Of a DNA stretch of 64,000 nucleotides, positions 33,604 through 44,121 are shown one piece after another. Source of the stretch: Liolophura sinensis. Taxonomy: Eukaryota > Mollusca > Polyplacophora > Chitonida > Chitonidae. Where the stretch lies: NCBI RefSeq assembly GCF_032854445.1, contig NC_088307.1, positions 25,183,953-25,247,952 on the forward strand. The letters run 5' to 3'. The notes below the pieces were generated by a model. That model worked only from the letters and a program-made list of their open reading frames with translations. It did not search any database and had not been told where the DNA came from. How positions within the stretch are numbered: the stretch's first letter is position 1; each line of letters starts with the position of its first letter. A program made the translations under genes and the position numbers.

Positions 33604-34860
33604 TCATGTAATATAATGTGACTGACTGGGTGTCATGTCTTGTGTCATACAGTATACCGTGAATGGGTGGGTGATCACATCTGGTGTCATATAACATACC
33701 GTGACCCGGTGGGGCGTCCGGTCTGGTGTCATACAATATAGCATGATTAGGTGGGGTGTCATGTCTAGTGTCATACAGTATAATGTGACTGGGTGGACAT
33801 CATGTCTGGTGTCATACAATACAGCATGACTAGGTAGGGTGTCATGTCTGGTGCCATACAATATAATGTGACTGAGTGGGTGTCCTGTCTTGTGCCATAC
33901 AACATACCGTGACTGGGTGGGTGATCATGTTTGGTGTCATAGAATATAGAGTGACTGGGTGGGGCATCATGTCTGGTGTCATACAATATAGCATGACTAG
34001 GTGGGATGTCATGTCTGGTGCCATACAATATAATGTGACTGGGTGGACATCTTGTCTGGTGTCATACAATATAGCATGACTAGGTGGGGTGTCATGTCTG
34101 GTGTCATACAATATAATGTGACTGGGTGGACATCTTGTCTGGTGTCATACAATATAGCATGACTAGGTAAGGTGTCATGTCTGGTGCCATACAATATAAT
34201 GTGACTGAGTGGGTGTCCTGTCACGTGCCATACAACATACCGTGACTGGGTGGGTGATCATGTTTGGTGTCATAGAATATAGAGTGACTGGGTGGGGCGT
34301 CATGTCTGGTGTCATACAATATAGCATGACTAGGTGGGGTGTCATGTCTGGTGCCATACAATATAATGTGACTGGGTGGACATCTTGTCTGGTGTCATAC
34401 AATATAGCATGACTAGGTAAGGTGTCATGTCTGGTGCCATACAATATAATGTGACTGAGTGGGTGTCCTGTCACGTGCCATACAACATACCGTGACTGGG
34501 TGGGTGATCATGTTTGGTGTCATAGAATATAGAGTGACTGGGTGGGGCGTCATGTCTGGTGTCATACAATATAGCATGACTAGGTAAGGTGTCATGTCTG
34601 GTGCCATACAATATACTATGACTGGGTGGGCATCATGTCTGGTGTCATGCAACATACCAGTTCTATGGCTGGCCTCACTGGGTGGGGTGTCTGGTGCCAT
34701 GTAATGGTCTGACCAGGTGGGGTATCATGTCTTGTGTTATACAATATACTGGTACTATGCCTGGCCTCACTGGGTGCGGTTATCATCTCTGGTGCCATGT
34801 AATAGTCTGACTGGGTGGGGGTATCATGTCTTGTGGTATACAATATGCTGTGGCTGGGTA
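33604..34860. repeat. 41-42-bp minisatellite with 250-bp higher-order units
   Basis: The core is tgtctggtgtcatacaatat followed by gnatgactgggtgggg-type sequence, about 30 copies over 1.25 kb. Two long blocks (around 34010-34225 and 34260-34475) are near-identical at 250-bp spacing, about six units. Unit lengths not divisible by three make open frames of up to 99 residues on the minus strand, which are repeat artefacts. Confidence 0.92.
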
Positions 34861-34874
34861 AGTTTTCTAAGAGA

Positions 34875-34982
34875 CTATCATCCCATCCCCCAGGCAAACC
34901 TCAAATTACCTTTATAGAATCATTACAATCAGAATCAGGAATCAGTTTGTCAAGGACGAAATTTATGGTCATTCAGGGTAAT
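34875..34982. mobile_element. M1 element end fragment
   Basis: It contains gcaaacctcaaattaccttt, then caaggacgaaatttatggtc and attcagggtaa, i.e. one half of an M1 element in inverted orientation. It abuts the 41-bp array. Confidence 0.6.
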
Positions 34983-35187
34983 TAGGCCTACTTATAAAAG
35001 CTTTGTGTGTATACTTTGCTGTATTATATGATTTAATGGTGAACATCGTGCTATATTTAGTCCTCTAGGAAAAGTCACACACAAAGTGGTACCTTACTGG
35101 CATTATGCTCTTGACATGCACTCTCATTTTACCTGAAATCAGTGAGGCAGTGGTATATTTCAGGCACTCCATGGTTTTCTTTATCTA

Positions 35188-35490
35188 TAGACCATTCCTT
35201 CTATAGACCATTCCTTCTATGGACCATTCCTTCTATGGACCATTCCTTCTATAGACCATTCCTTCTATAGACCATTCCTTCTCTAGACCTTTCCTTCTAT
35301 AGACCATTCCTTCTATGGACCATTCCTTCTATGGACCATTCCTTCTATAGACCATTCCTTCTATAGACCATTCCTTCTGTGGACCATTCCTTCTATAGAC
35401 CATTCCTTCTATAGACCATTCCTTCTATAGACCTTTCCTTCTATAGACCATTCCTTCTATAAAACATTCCTTCTATGGGCCATTCCTTCT
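35188..35490. repeat. 16-bp tandem repeat, about 19 copies
   Basis: The unit ctatagaccattcctt has variants at two or three positions (ctatgg, ctctag, ctgtgg). It is not coding. Confidence 0.95.
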
Positions 35491-35771
35491 GTGGAATGGT
35501 GTTTAACACCAATCAAATAAAAAATATACATTTGTCAGGAATATAGCAAGATTCCCTAGCTGCTGCCAGGGCATTGTTCTCAGGGATTTAGTGGTATTAA
35601 ACTGTTTTGTGTACCCTTACATAAAGTTTGCTGGAGTCTCCTGGATCAACACGTCCGCCAGTGTGACATGTAATGTAGTGGCTTACTTAATTGTTTGTGT
35701 GGAAAAATTTGCCGCCGTAATTCTGATTAAAAATTCTGATTGTCTTACGTTCACTGTCTTCCACTTGTGTG

Positions 35772-35895
35772 GTGTGCATATCTGTCTGTTACACGTGGAA
35801 AAGTTCATCAGTGACTTGCCAAGGGTCAGTGGTTTACTCCATGCACTCGGGTTTCCTCCACCCATGCCGTCTGACTGATGGTTTAGACGGAAACT
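35772..35895 (+). mobile_element. SINE type B
   Basis: It contains ctgttacacgtggaaaagtt, then catcagtgacttgccaaggg, cagtggtttactcc and gtttcctccaccca. The tail is poor. Confidence 0.7.
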
Positions 35896-36840
35896 TCTTT
35901 AGAGTAGACCTATGTGTGCATGGCAAACATACAACAATATGAAAATAAAAAATTAAAAATGATAAATAATAATAAGAAAATATTCAGCACCTATACTACT
36001 ATACTACGGCTGCTATAGTGGACATTATATAAAGGCCATTATAAATGCAGAAAGATGCACAGTTAAGCTTTAAGTTATGAATGCACAAAAATGCACAATT
36101 AAGCCTGCTGGTATACCAGTGTGAGTGCTTTTTTTATTATTAATAGCAGACCCAGAGTCATGTCTAAATTGTCAGCTGCAGTCTACATCACATGTAGGTC
36201 ACTGGCCCGTCAATCACCATTGAAAAGAACAAGTACTTTCACTTTGAAATTGTACATTTTTAATAGCTCCAGTATGTTATGTATAGAAAACAAAGCCAAA
36301 ACTGCCCGCCAGTGGTCCGTGTTCGCTTTCTTGTCCCATTTCACCCGATAGGATTGCGCCAAATACGCGCTACGACAGCAGTGTGCAAACCACTGGGGGG
36401 AAAACACGTCTTATCTGTCGATTTGAAGTATACCGCTTCATTCGGCGTTTACTCTGGCCTGAACGCTCAGTCTACTTTTACTGGGTTTGCTCGCCTAATC
36501 GTAAAGCTTGGACAGCAGCTGTCAGTAAGTATATCTGATTTAGAATGGGCAGAAGCAGCTATTTCTTCAGCACTGTGTATTATTTCTGCTTGAGGCTTAT
36601 GAGTTTTATGAGCTTAGTGTAAAGTTGTTTTAAATATGCTTCTTCGCTGCTTGGTGCGGTTTTTTTTTCACCTTCGCCTGTTTGATTTATATGATCTAGT
36701 GATGTATATTCTCAACAATTTCCGTAATTCAGCAAAGAAAAAGTCTGCCCTCATTTTCCTATTTTGATATTTTTAATATGTCGACGCATCTCACTGAGAT
36801 TCTCAGTCCGAATGTCAAGATACTGGTAAAAAAAAAAAGA
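35896..36840. other. intergenic, no supported gene
   Basis: Short open frames on both strands around 36121-36593 show no domain, codon bias or splice context that I recognise. Confidence 0.55.
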
Positions 36841-36849
36841 TCAAAAATT

Positions 36850-37035
36850 AAAAAATATAACGTTACAACACTCAGTGTAAAACCAGGACTGAGCGTAAAA
36901 ATAGAACTGAGTGTAAAACCAGAGCTGCAACGATGATGTGATACCTGACAAATGGTCACACGTAACAGGTGAAATACGGCTATAGCATAGAGAGTAAAAC
37001 CAGAGCCGTAACGACGATGTAATTATAAAGTTGTG
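36850..37035 (-). repeat. dispersed repeat E, copy 1
   Basis: The segment ggtcacacgtaacaggtgaa, then atacggctatag and gtaaaaccagagc, is the reverse complement of 62829-62905 (cgtatttcactggttacgtg, gctctggtcttac). A short internal repeat (gagtgtaaaaccag-like) is also present. The nature of the element is unknown. Confidence 0.6.
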
Positions 37036-37039
37036 ATGG

Positions 37040-39470
37040 AACATGCCAGGCAGATGTACAGCGTATTTAATTATAATTTTATTATCAATCCTATGAACTC
37101 TGCAATGAACTCTGACTGCGGAATGCTAACATGTTTTTTCACTTCAGACTAGCTCTGTACAGAAAGCTGAAAAAAATATTTACTTTTCTCTTCTGAAAAA
37201 AATCTTGTGATGATGACATTTAAGTTCAAATTTGGTTTGATGATACAGGTGGAAATCTCAGGATGTCTGGTGTCATTAGTGAAGCGTGAAGGCACAAGCA
37301 TCATTTGTGCACTCAAATGAGATTAAATCCTGCATGAGATATATTCAGAGATCAGATTTAAATCCCTTAATTTAGATTGATCATGACGGTGGATTGGTTT
37401 ACCAGGTGTCATGCAGATATTGATTTCCACTTATCCATCAGTTATGGTACACAGCTTTAGAGATATCTCAGTGACAGTTGTATTGTAATATGTCCATGGC
37501 TGAAAACTTTATCCTATTGACTGGAGCGGGGTGGTGGTGGGCACGTGTTCATGATGTATTGGGGATAAAGTTGACTAACACTGGTTTAGAACGAATGATT
37601 ATGGCTTAGACGACACCAGCTTTATTTGATTTTATTTCACAAGCCAGCCGGAACTGAAATATCAAAAAATAAAATAAAAACAAAACTGACAACGTATTTA
37701 TTTTGTCTGATGTTAATGTATTTAGTACATATTTTCCACAAATTAGATGATTTTCAAGTTCTATTTTTATACCCTCCTCTGAAATAGATAAAAGATTTAT
37801 TTCACCCGTAAAACGACAATTAATCCTGGTGTGGCCTCAGTGCCACCTTTGTGGGGAGTGATTAAAGACAGTCTAAGGTTGACAAAAGGAAGTACAACTT
37901 TGTCGACTGAGGGTAAGCTAGTTTATCATGAGATCAGAAACTGCTTTTGTACACCACACTGTGCCTGGTATTGATGATTTAAATGATTGACACTGGCTAG
38001 AGTGTATGTACCGTACAGACGGATCCTACCCATAAATCCCCATGGTGGCCTGATGATACACTGACGGTCGGCCCATGATCAGCGTACAATACGTAGGCCA
38101 TTGTACGAGGACCCTCAGCCGACGATTGGCGGACCATCCACCCATGATCATCAATTGTTTAATGCTAAATACAGACCGTTTTCCTGTAAACCCTCAGGTT
38201 TGTTATGAACATCCTGATGGCTCACAGCATATTTACTTGAACACGAATTTTGCACAAATTACCACTCGGTTTCACTTCGATCGTTCACCGCAACAGCTTT
38301 CGATTTTTCTCCAGAATTATCCTCCCCTTATTTAAACTCACAATGCCAAAATAACTAGTAACAACCATATGGTCTCCGCTACAGCATCCATAGAAACAAT
38401 GAACCAAATTAGCCTCCCGCACCAAAAACATATTCCTCATCATGGAAACCGCTTCAAAAGCTTGGGAAGGCTAATGTTTGGACCCCGTACTGTTTTGTTC
38501 CATTACTCGTATACACCCTTCTCGTGAGGACAGGGGATTCAAGTTTGTACTGGGTATCTTGAATATACAATGTTTTGTTTTATAAATTACTTCAGTAAGT
38601 ATTAAATAAAAAGCCTATGTAGAAGCATCTGAAGTCCGCGCTGTACATGACGTGGCAGTGTTTCAGAATTTGGAAATGGACTTGAGTTCTTTGGATTATC
38701 AGTAAAATTTATCACGGTTTCATGTTGGATACAAAATTAAACAGGAGTATTTGATTTTATTGTCTGATGTGTGTCAGTCAGCGTGCTTATATACGCTTAA
38801 AAAACCTCTATTGAAAATGTATATGTAATGAGTCATATTGGTACAATACACACAAGGCCTACAATTTATAAAATTCGAACCACTGACTCGTATAAATGTC
38901 AGCAGGTTAATGTTTTTCCCTTTAATCTCGACACCCTAAACTGTATCCCCAATTCACAATTGTCGATCCTGTCATTTATTAATTTCTATAACCACAAAAA
39001 TGTGTCTATTGTAAGATGAGTACAATCATATGCATCCTGAATCTTGCATAAAATCAAGCTGTAAATTATTTTACATATTTTGAGAATATTCCGCAACCTA
39101 TCCATGTATAAATTATGAAAATACATCAAAGAAAGTAAAAATCAAATCTGGAGGTTTTGGGACCAGTTAAAAGAAATCTGTTAGCACAATTTCAATCCAA
39201 TTTTTGCTGTTACTTTAGAATAGCCCAAATAATTAGCTTCCATGAAATACCAGGCTCGTCCATGCATGTGTCATGTTCAAAATCAGTAATGAAGTTCTAA
39301 AAATCTATAGAGAAAGTGTCTTGCATAATACAAGGCGTACAGTGACGACATTTTTGATCAGGGTCTGGCCAGGGTCAGCGTACAGTTGGGGTATAATATA
39401 CGGACCATCCAACCACAATGGGCGTTGGACTGATGGTTAGGATCCAGCTGTACTGTAGATCTACATGTAA
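37040..39470. other. intergenic, no supported gene
   Basis: Unique AT-rich DNA. The 86-codon frame at 38075-38335 has no recognisable domain, and I treat it as chance. Confidence 0.55.
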
Positions 39471-39477
39471 TGGTCTC

Positions 39478-39842
39478 AAAGTACCATGTTTCACCTAAAG
39501 TTAGCGTTTCCCCAAGTGACATACTGGTATTTTTCTTGACACATAGGGCACAGTGTAGAACGATAGGTTTTCTTTTCTTTCTTTTTTTCTGGGTTATGAA
39601 AAAGATTGGCATTTTACAGAAGTAAAACTGAGAAGAAAAAAAAATAAACAGATAAAATAAAATAAATTCCATTAACCGCCAAATAAAAACCTTTGAGTAA
39701 CCTAATTCTTTAACCTTTTCAACCGCCTCTGCCACCAATATTTCGAAACATTGCCATGTTTCGAAATTGCCAAGTAAGGCCTTCATGTGCTCCTGAAAGT
39801 GCATTTTTATATTGCAAAGTTTTGGGGGAAATACAGTATGTA
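39478..39842. mobile_element. M3 element with a nested M2 piece
   Basis: The ends are ccatgtttcacctaaagtta and gggggaaatacagta, matching the M3 copy at 44465. The block ctttaaccttttcaaccgcc at 39709 is an M2 terminus inside it. The inner segment around 39595-39700 (ggcattttacagaagtaaaa) recurs at 40035-40110. Confidence 0.55.
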
Positions 39843-40904
39843 TGCAGCCAGCTTTAGAATTACGTCTTACACTTTACTTTCTTATATCTGGAAATATTCC
39901 CTTTTTGGCTTAAAATTCAAAATGAAAGACCATCCTTAAAAAATTCTTTGTTGGGAGTAACCCAACCCTATCAGAAAAATAGGATACATTGTAGGATGAT
40001 AGGTAATGTTTTTATTCTGGGTAAAGGAAAAGGTCGGCATTTTACAGAAATAAGACTGAGAGAAAAAAAATAATAAATTCCATTAAAAGTCAAATAAAAA
40101 CTTTGAGTAGGTCCCTTTTTTGAATGGTCAGTCAGCCGACCCCCTAAAAACATTTAAGGGCCTAAGGTTATGATTGTCACATTGATTAAATGCAACCACT
40201 ATTGAGCATGCATTAAATTTTTCAGATTGTTTTTTTTTTTTTTAAATTATAAAATGATTCGTCATTCAGGAGGAATGTTCTTAATGTGGAAAATTCTTCG
40301 GTAAGGGATTAGACAGGGATTATTCCAGGTACGACTTTTGCTGTATGTGATTATTTCTGTTCACTTTTAGAAACACTTTTCATTTTTTTAAAGTTTACTC
40401 CTGTTCTGAATTGTTATCGTTTTTACTAATCGTGTGAATAAAAGCAATGTATGAATTACGGAAACTTGTGGCCATGCAGGAACTCAAATTTCATTGTCCA
40501 TGGCACACCCCAAAAAAACTTTGGAGTTCTTTGGTTTATAGAGATTCTGCAGTTGCCTGGATTGTGTGTGTTAGTCTGAAATGGGGAACCTTCCCATCTA
40601 AAGTAATTTGGGCCAAATTTGTGTAGTCTGTTTTTCAAATTCTTATTTTACAATGATGATTTGCTGGAAAACTGGTAGCCTAGTATCTATGTATTACAAG
40701 AAAACAGTGGTCAGCTTGGTTTAGGCTCAAGTCATTGTTACACAGGAAATACTACTTCACTGGATGACAGTTTTGGGACGTTTAAAAATAGATATAATAT
40801 ATTTGCCATGTGAACTGGAGTAATTTTAGGGAGTGATTTCATAAAATTGGGAGTGCAGAGGACTATTTTTGCACTCCAGGCTGTCGTGAGTGCAAATTAC
40901 TTAC

Positions 40905-41192
40905 CCTGATTTTTCAACTTTTTCACATACAAAAGGGCAACTTTTTCACGTAGAAAAGGGCAACTTTTTCACATCACAAAGAGCAACTTTTTCACATAGC
41001 AAAGAGCAACTTTCATTGCGACTTACAGCTAGTATGCACCTTTCAAATTTGATTTTGGAGACAAAACTACACTGGTTGGGTTTTCCAGTTTCAGGGCTTC
41101 ATAGATAATTTTATCAGTCAATACAGAATAAAGCAATCAGATTATGCATGAATAAATGTCTTTGCACACATGCGAAAAGGTGAAGACTTAAG
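40905..41192. mobile_element. M4 element with its own terminus amplified in tandem
   Basis: The 3' part (gatttggagacaaaactacact-like, cagtcaatacagaataaagc, gcgaaaaggtgaagact) matches M4 at 16552 and 54280. The 5' terminus, caactttttcacat, is repeated four times as a roughly 25-bp unit at 40914-41013. Confidence 0.65.
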
Positions 41193-41917
41193 TACAGAGT
41201 GTGTATTTCTGCAGCTGTTGATAAATGACTGAAAGGGATAAATGCATGAGTATGTATTGACATTATCCGTAGATGAGATGCCACAGATTTTAACCAGGTG
41301 GTTATCAGCTCAAAGCCCTAATACATACTCAATATCTAGTGATCTTCACAGGGAAACATGTGTGCGTTAAATTTTAGATCGTAAATAAGATACATGTAGG
41401 TGTACTTAACGAACAATACATGTAGATTTATAATTGATAATGGAGAGATTGAACATTTAAGTGGCTGGAAAATGGGATAGGGTTGATTTCACCTGTGGCA
41501 TATGAATATCTGCAAAGCATCTGTTACCACATCAGTGTTGTGCATGATACAGCAAGCTAAATCCAGCGTGAATTTAGACATGAAGTACATTAAAAGACAT
41601 GAAGTACATGTGTATATGTCAAATACGGTAAATAAATCATTTTATTCGTTCTTTTGGAATGAACTAGTCTGTAGATTTAAAAGAGCCCCCTTCACACATA
41701 TCACAATCATACTTTCTTTTTCATAATGTTGTTTTTCAACAACAAAGACAGTCGTGGCTTGTGGACCATTCAGCTTCTTATCCATTTTATTTGTCAAAAA
41801 TTTATGATTTGCACGATCGTTGGGCTTAAAATCTCTGTGTAAAATTGGTTTCTTTATCCGTTTAAATGTCTGTGCTTTTTTCAGGAAGAATGTTTCAATG
41901 AAAAGGGTGTATACCAA

Positions 41918-42155
41918 ACAAGGCGTTGTTATGGATATACAACGTCTTGGTTTATTAACATGACGTTTTGATGTAGTTACTAACATCGTTACCAAGGGAA
42001 TGTCACTTAGTAACTACATCGAAACGTCGTGTTAATAAACCAAGACATTGTATGTCCATAAGAATGCCTTGACATTCACTTGGTAACGATGTTAGTAACT
42101 ACATCGAAACATCGTGTTAATACACCAAGACGTTGTGTATTCGTAAGAATACCTT
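41918..42155. mobile_element. fold-back element with long inverted arms
   Basis: The left arm at 41918-41980 (including caacgtcttggtttattaac) is the reverse complement of 42010-42070 (gttaataaaccaagacattg) with few mismatches. The loop is about 29 bp. A second reverse copy follows at 42072-42155 and includes the loop sequence. The arms are over 60 bp, so a strong hairpin is expected. Confidence 0.85.
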
Positions 42156-42383
42156 ATTCAGTGTACTATCATCCCAACTTCTAAATGCCACTCAAACAAG
42201 TTAACAGGGTGTATGAAGATGGAATTGTGGTTGGATGAAACAGACAAATCTTGACTTAAACAATGCAACTTCTCGCCCAAACTGAGTAAAGAGTGTAAAA
42301 GAAATCATACATGCATATACAGCAGACATAAATCCCGCATGGTATTACTTTATAGGGGGGAAAGTCTGATCGTGAATGATTGG

Positions 42384-42505
42384 TAAATGTGTGGTCTTTT
42401 CACGCTCTAGAGTTCACAAGGTATGGGGTTCAATCCCGGCAGTGGACGGGGAATTTGTGCATTCCTCTGCCCTCATTGTTCTTGGAGCCAGTTCTTGGTG
42501 ACAGT
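42384..42505 (+). mobile_element. possible type C SINE head
   Basis: tatggggttcaatcccggca resembles a tRNA B box and is followed by ggggaatttgtgcattcctc. A similar order is found near 1260 and 20375. Confidence 0.45.
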
Positions 42506-42540
42506 AAGCAATCAACAACACTAGTATTACTACCTTACTC

Positions 42541-42785
42541 ATTTATTTATTTGGTTGGTTTTTACAACTTCTCAAGAATATTTCACTTATAGGAAGGCGG
42601 CCAGCATTATGGTGGGAGAAAACTGGCCAGAGCCCAGGGGAAACCCATGACAGTCCACAGGTTACTGACAGACCTTCCAATGTACGGTCAGAGAGGAAGC
42701 CAGCCGGAGCTGGAACCGCATGGGTGGGAGGCTCCTGGGTCATTGCGCCATGCTGGAGTGCTAACCTGCTAGACTACGAAGGCCC
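42541..42785 (-). mobile_element. SINE type A, full length, diverged
   Basis: The plus strand shows the tail (catttatttatttggttggt), the centre (ggccagcattatggtgggag) and the head remnant, which ends in ctagactacgaaggcccc. Confidence 0.88.
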
Positions 42786-42814
42786 CTCTAACATACTGTC
42801 AATCTTTGTCCTTT

Positions 42815-43012
42815 TCAAGCACTGAAGCACTTTTTCCAGAGAAATTGATGCATGTAATTATCATGAAAATTCAGCTAAAAATGGTTTGTTTGCGTCGCTA
42901 AAGATGCAAGCTTCATTAAAATATGCAAATTATTTCATTACATTATTTAAGTTCTCCCAGAATGTTTCCAAATATTCGCCGCAGTGTTGATTGAAAAGGT
43001 TGAAGAAATAGG
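42815..43012. mobile_element. M2 element, inverted relative to 4704
   Basis: It contains gatgcaagcttcattaaaat, the reverse complement of the M2 interior, and ends gattgaaaaggttgaagaaa. Confidence 0.6.
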
Positions 43013-43063
43013 ATAACCCTTGAAAACGACTTGTATTCTACCATATATTTACTTATATTATAT

Positions 43064-43205
43064 ATTCGATTGGTGTTTTACACCGTACTCAAGAATATTT
43101 CACTGATACGACGGCGGCCAGCATTATGGTGGGAGGAAACCAGGCAGAGCCAGGAAAACCCACAGCCATTCGCAGGTTGCTGACAGACCTTCCCACGTAT
43201 GTCTA
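43064..43205 (-). mobile_element. SINE type A, 5'-truncated, minus orientation
   Basis: The plus strand reads attggtgttttacaccgtac, then cggcggccagcattatggtg and ctgacagaccttcccacgta. A plus-strand type B SINE follows at 43222, so the two tails point away from each other. Confidence 0.88.
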
Positions 43206-43221
43206 CCATATATGGGGATCA

Positions 43222-43365
43222 TATGTGCACGTCATATGTGAAAAGTTAGTCAGCAACTTGCCAAAGGTGGGTGGTTTATTCCGGTTTCGTCCATCCATAA
43301 ATATGATCGCTGTCAAGTGAAAAATTCGTGAGTATGGTGTGAAACATCAATCAAATAAATAAATA
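43222..43365 (+). mobile_element. SINE type B
   Basis: It contains gtcatatgtgaaaagttagt, then cagcaacttgccaaaggtgg, and a tail, tcgtgagtatggtgtgaaac, with AAAT repeats. Confidence 0.75.
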
Positions 43366-43659
43366 AAATTTTTGTGAGGTTATGAAATGTTCAGATAGGA
43401 TCATGATTTGTCATATAAAACTGATAGTGACTCTGGAGTAGAATAAGACCAAGATGTTTTGACAAGCAGCAAGTTGATTAAAGATACCTATTGGGGGTTG
43501 AATGTTCGTTTTGTAGGGTTTATACCCTATTGTATTACTCTGACTATAATTACCAGACAAATTAGAAAGCCGTTTTGAAAACTGCTTATACTTAAATCAC
43601 TTTGGGGGAGTTTGATAGTTACATCCTTTTAAAAGCTACAGACAATTTGTGACATGGGC

Positions 43660-43760
43660 ACCCACAGCAGCGAAACATTTGCCCACAACAGCTAAGCGCA
43701 TGCCCACAGCAGCTAATTGCATGCCCACAACAGCTAAACACATGCCCATAATGGTAAGAC
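43660..43760. repeat. 21-bp tandem repeat, about 4 copies, upstream of POFUT1
   Basis: The unit catgcccacaacagctaagcg recurs with small changes about 360-460 bp before the POFUT1 start codon. Confidence 0.8.
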
Positions 43761-43829
43761 TGGTGCCTACAATGTTCCACTGAATGGATGGCCACAACAG
43801 GAAGTTAAAATATCCAGTATGGATGTACC

Positions 43830-44050
43830 CTTATTGTTCAACCTTTTCAGCCACCTCTGCAAGCAATATTCTATAAGATTCTGAGGAAACTTGGTAGGTG
43901 TAGAGGAGTAATTTGCACAGTTTTATGAATCTTGCATCCCTAATAACTCAAATTATTTCAGCACCAAACCATTTACATACTAATTACTTGGATAAATTCC
44001 ACTGAAAAAGGTGCTTTTTTCAAAGATTGAAAAGGTTAAAGATTTACAGA
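43830..44050. mobile_element. M2 element next to POFUT1
   Basis: It runs from ttattgttcaaccttttcag to attgaaaaggttaaagattt. It ends about 50 bp before the splice acceptor of the first coding exon of POFUT1. Confidence 0.7.
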
Positions 44051-44100
44051 AGGTGTTGGTATATTGAGCTGGTAAAACAAAAAGCATATCCTCTCATTTC

Positions 44101-44121
44101 AGACTTGCCCTGGCCAGCAGG
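44101..44121 (+). other. splice acceptor and 5' UTR before the POFUT1 start
   Basis: The sequence tcctctcatttcag ends at 44103 and resembles a good acceptor. Only about 18 bases separate it from the ATG at 44122. An upstream non-coding exon is therefore likely, and the true promoter is not located. Confidence 0.55.

Noticed and set aside
33521..34917. Minus-strand frames rich in YCMTPDMTPH-type repeats
   Set aside because: They arise from the 41-bp minisatellite. Frames shift unit by unit, and there is no start or splice context.
36121..36593. Overlapping frames on both strands in the intergenic gap
   Set aside because: No domain, no splice-compatible partners, and similar openness on both strands.
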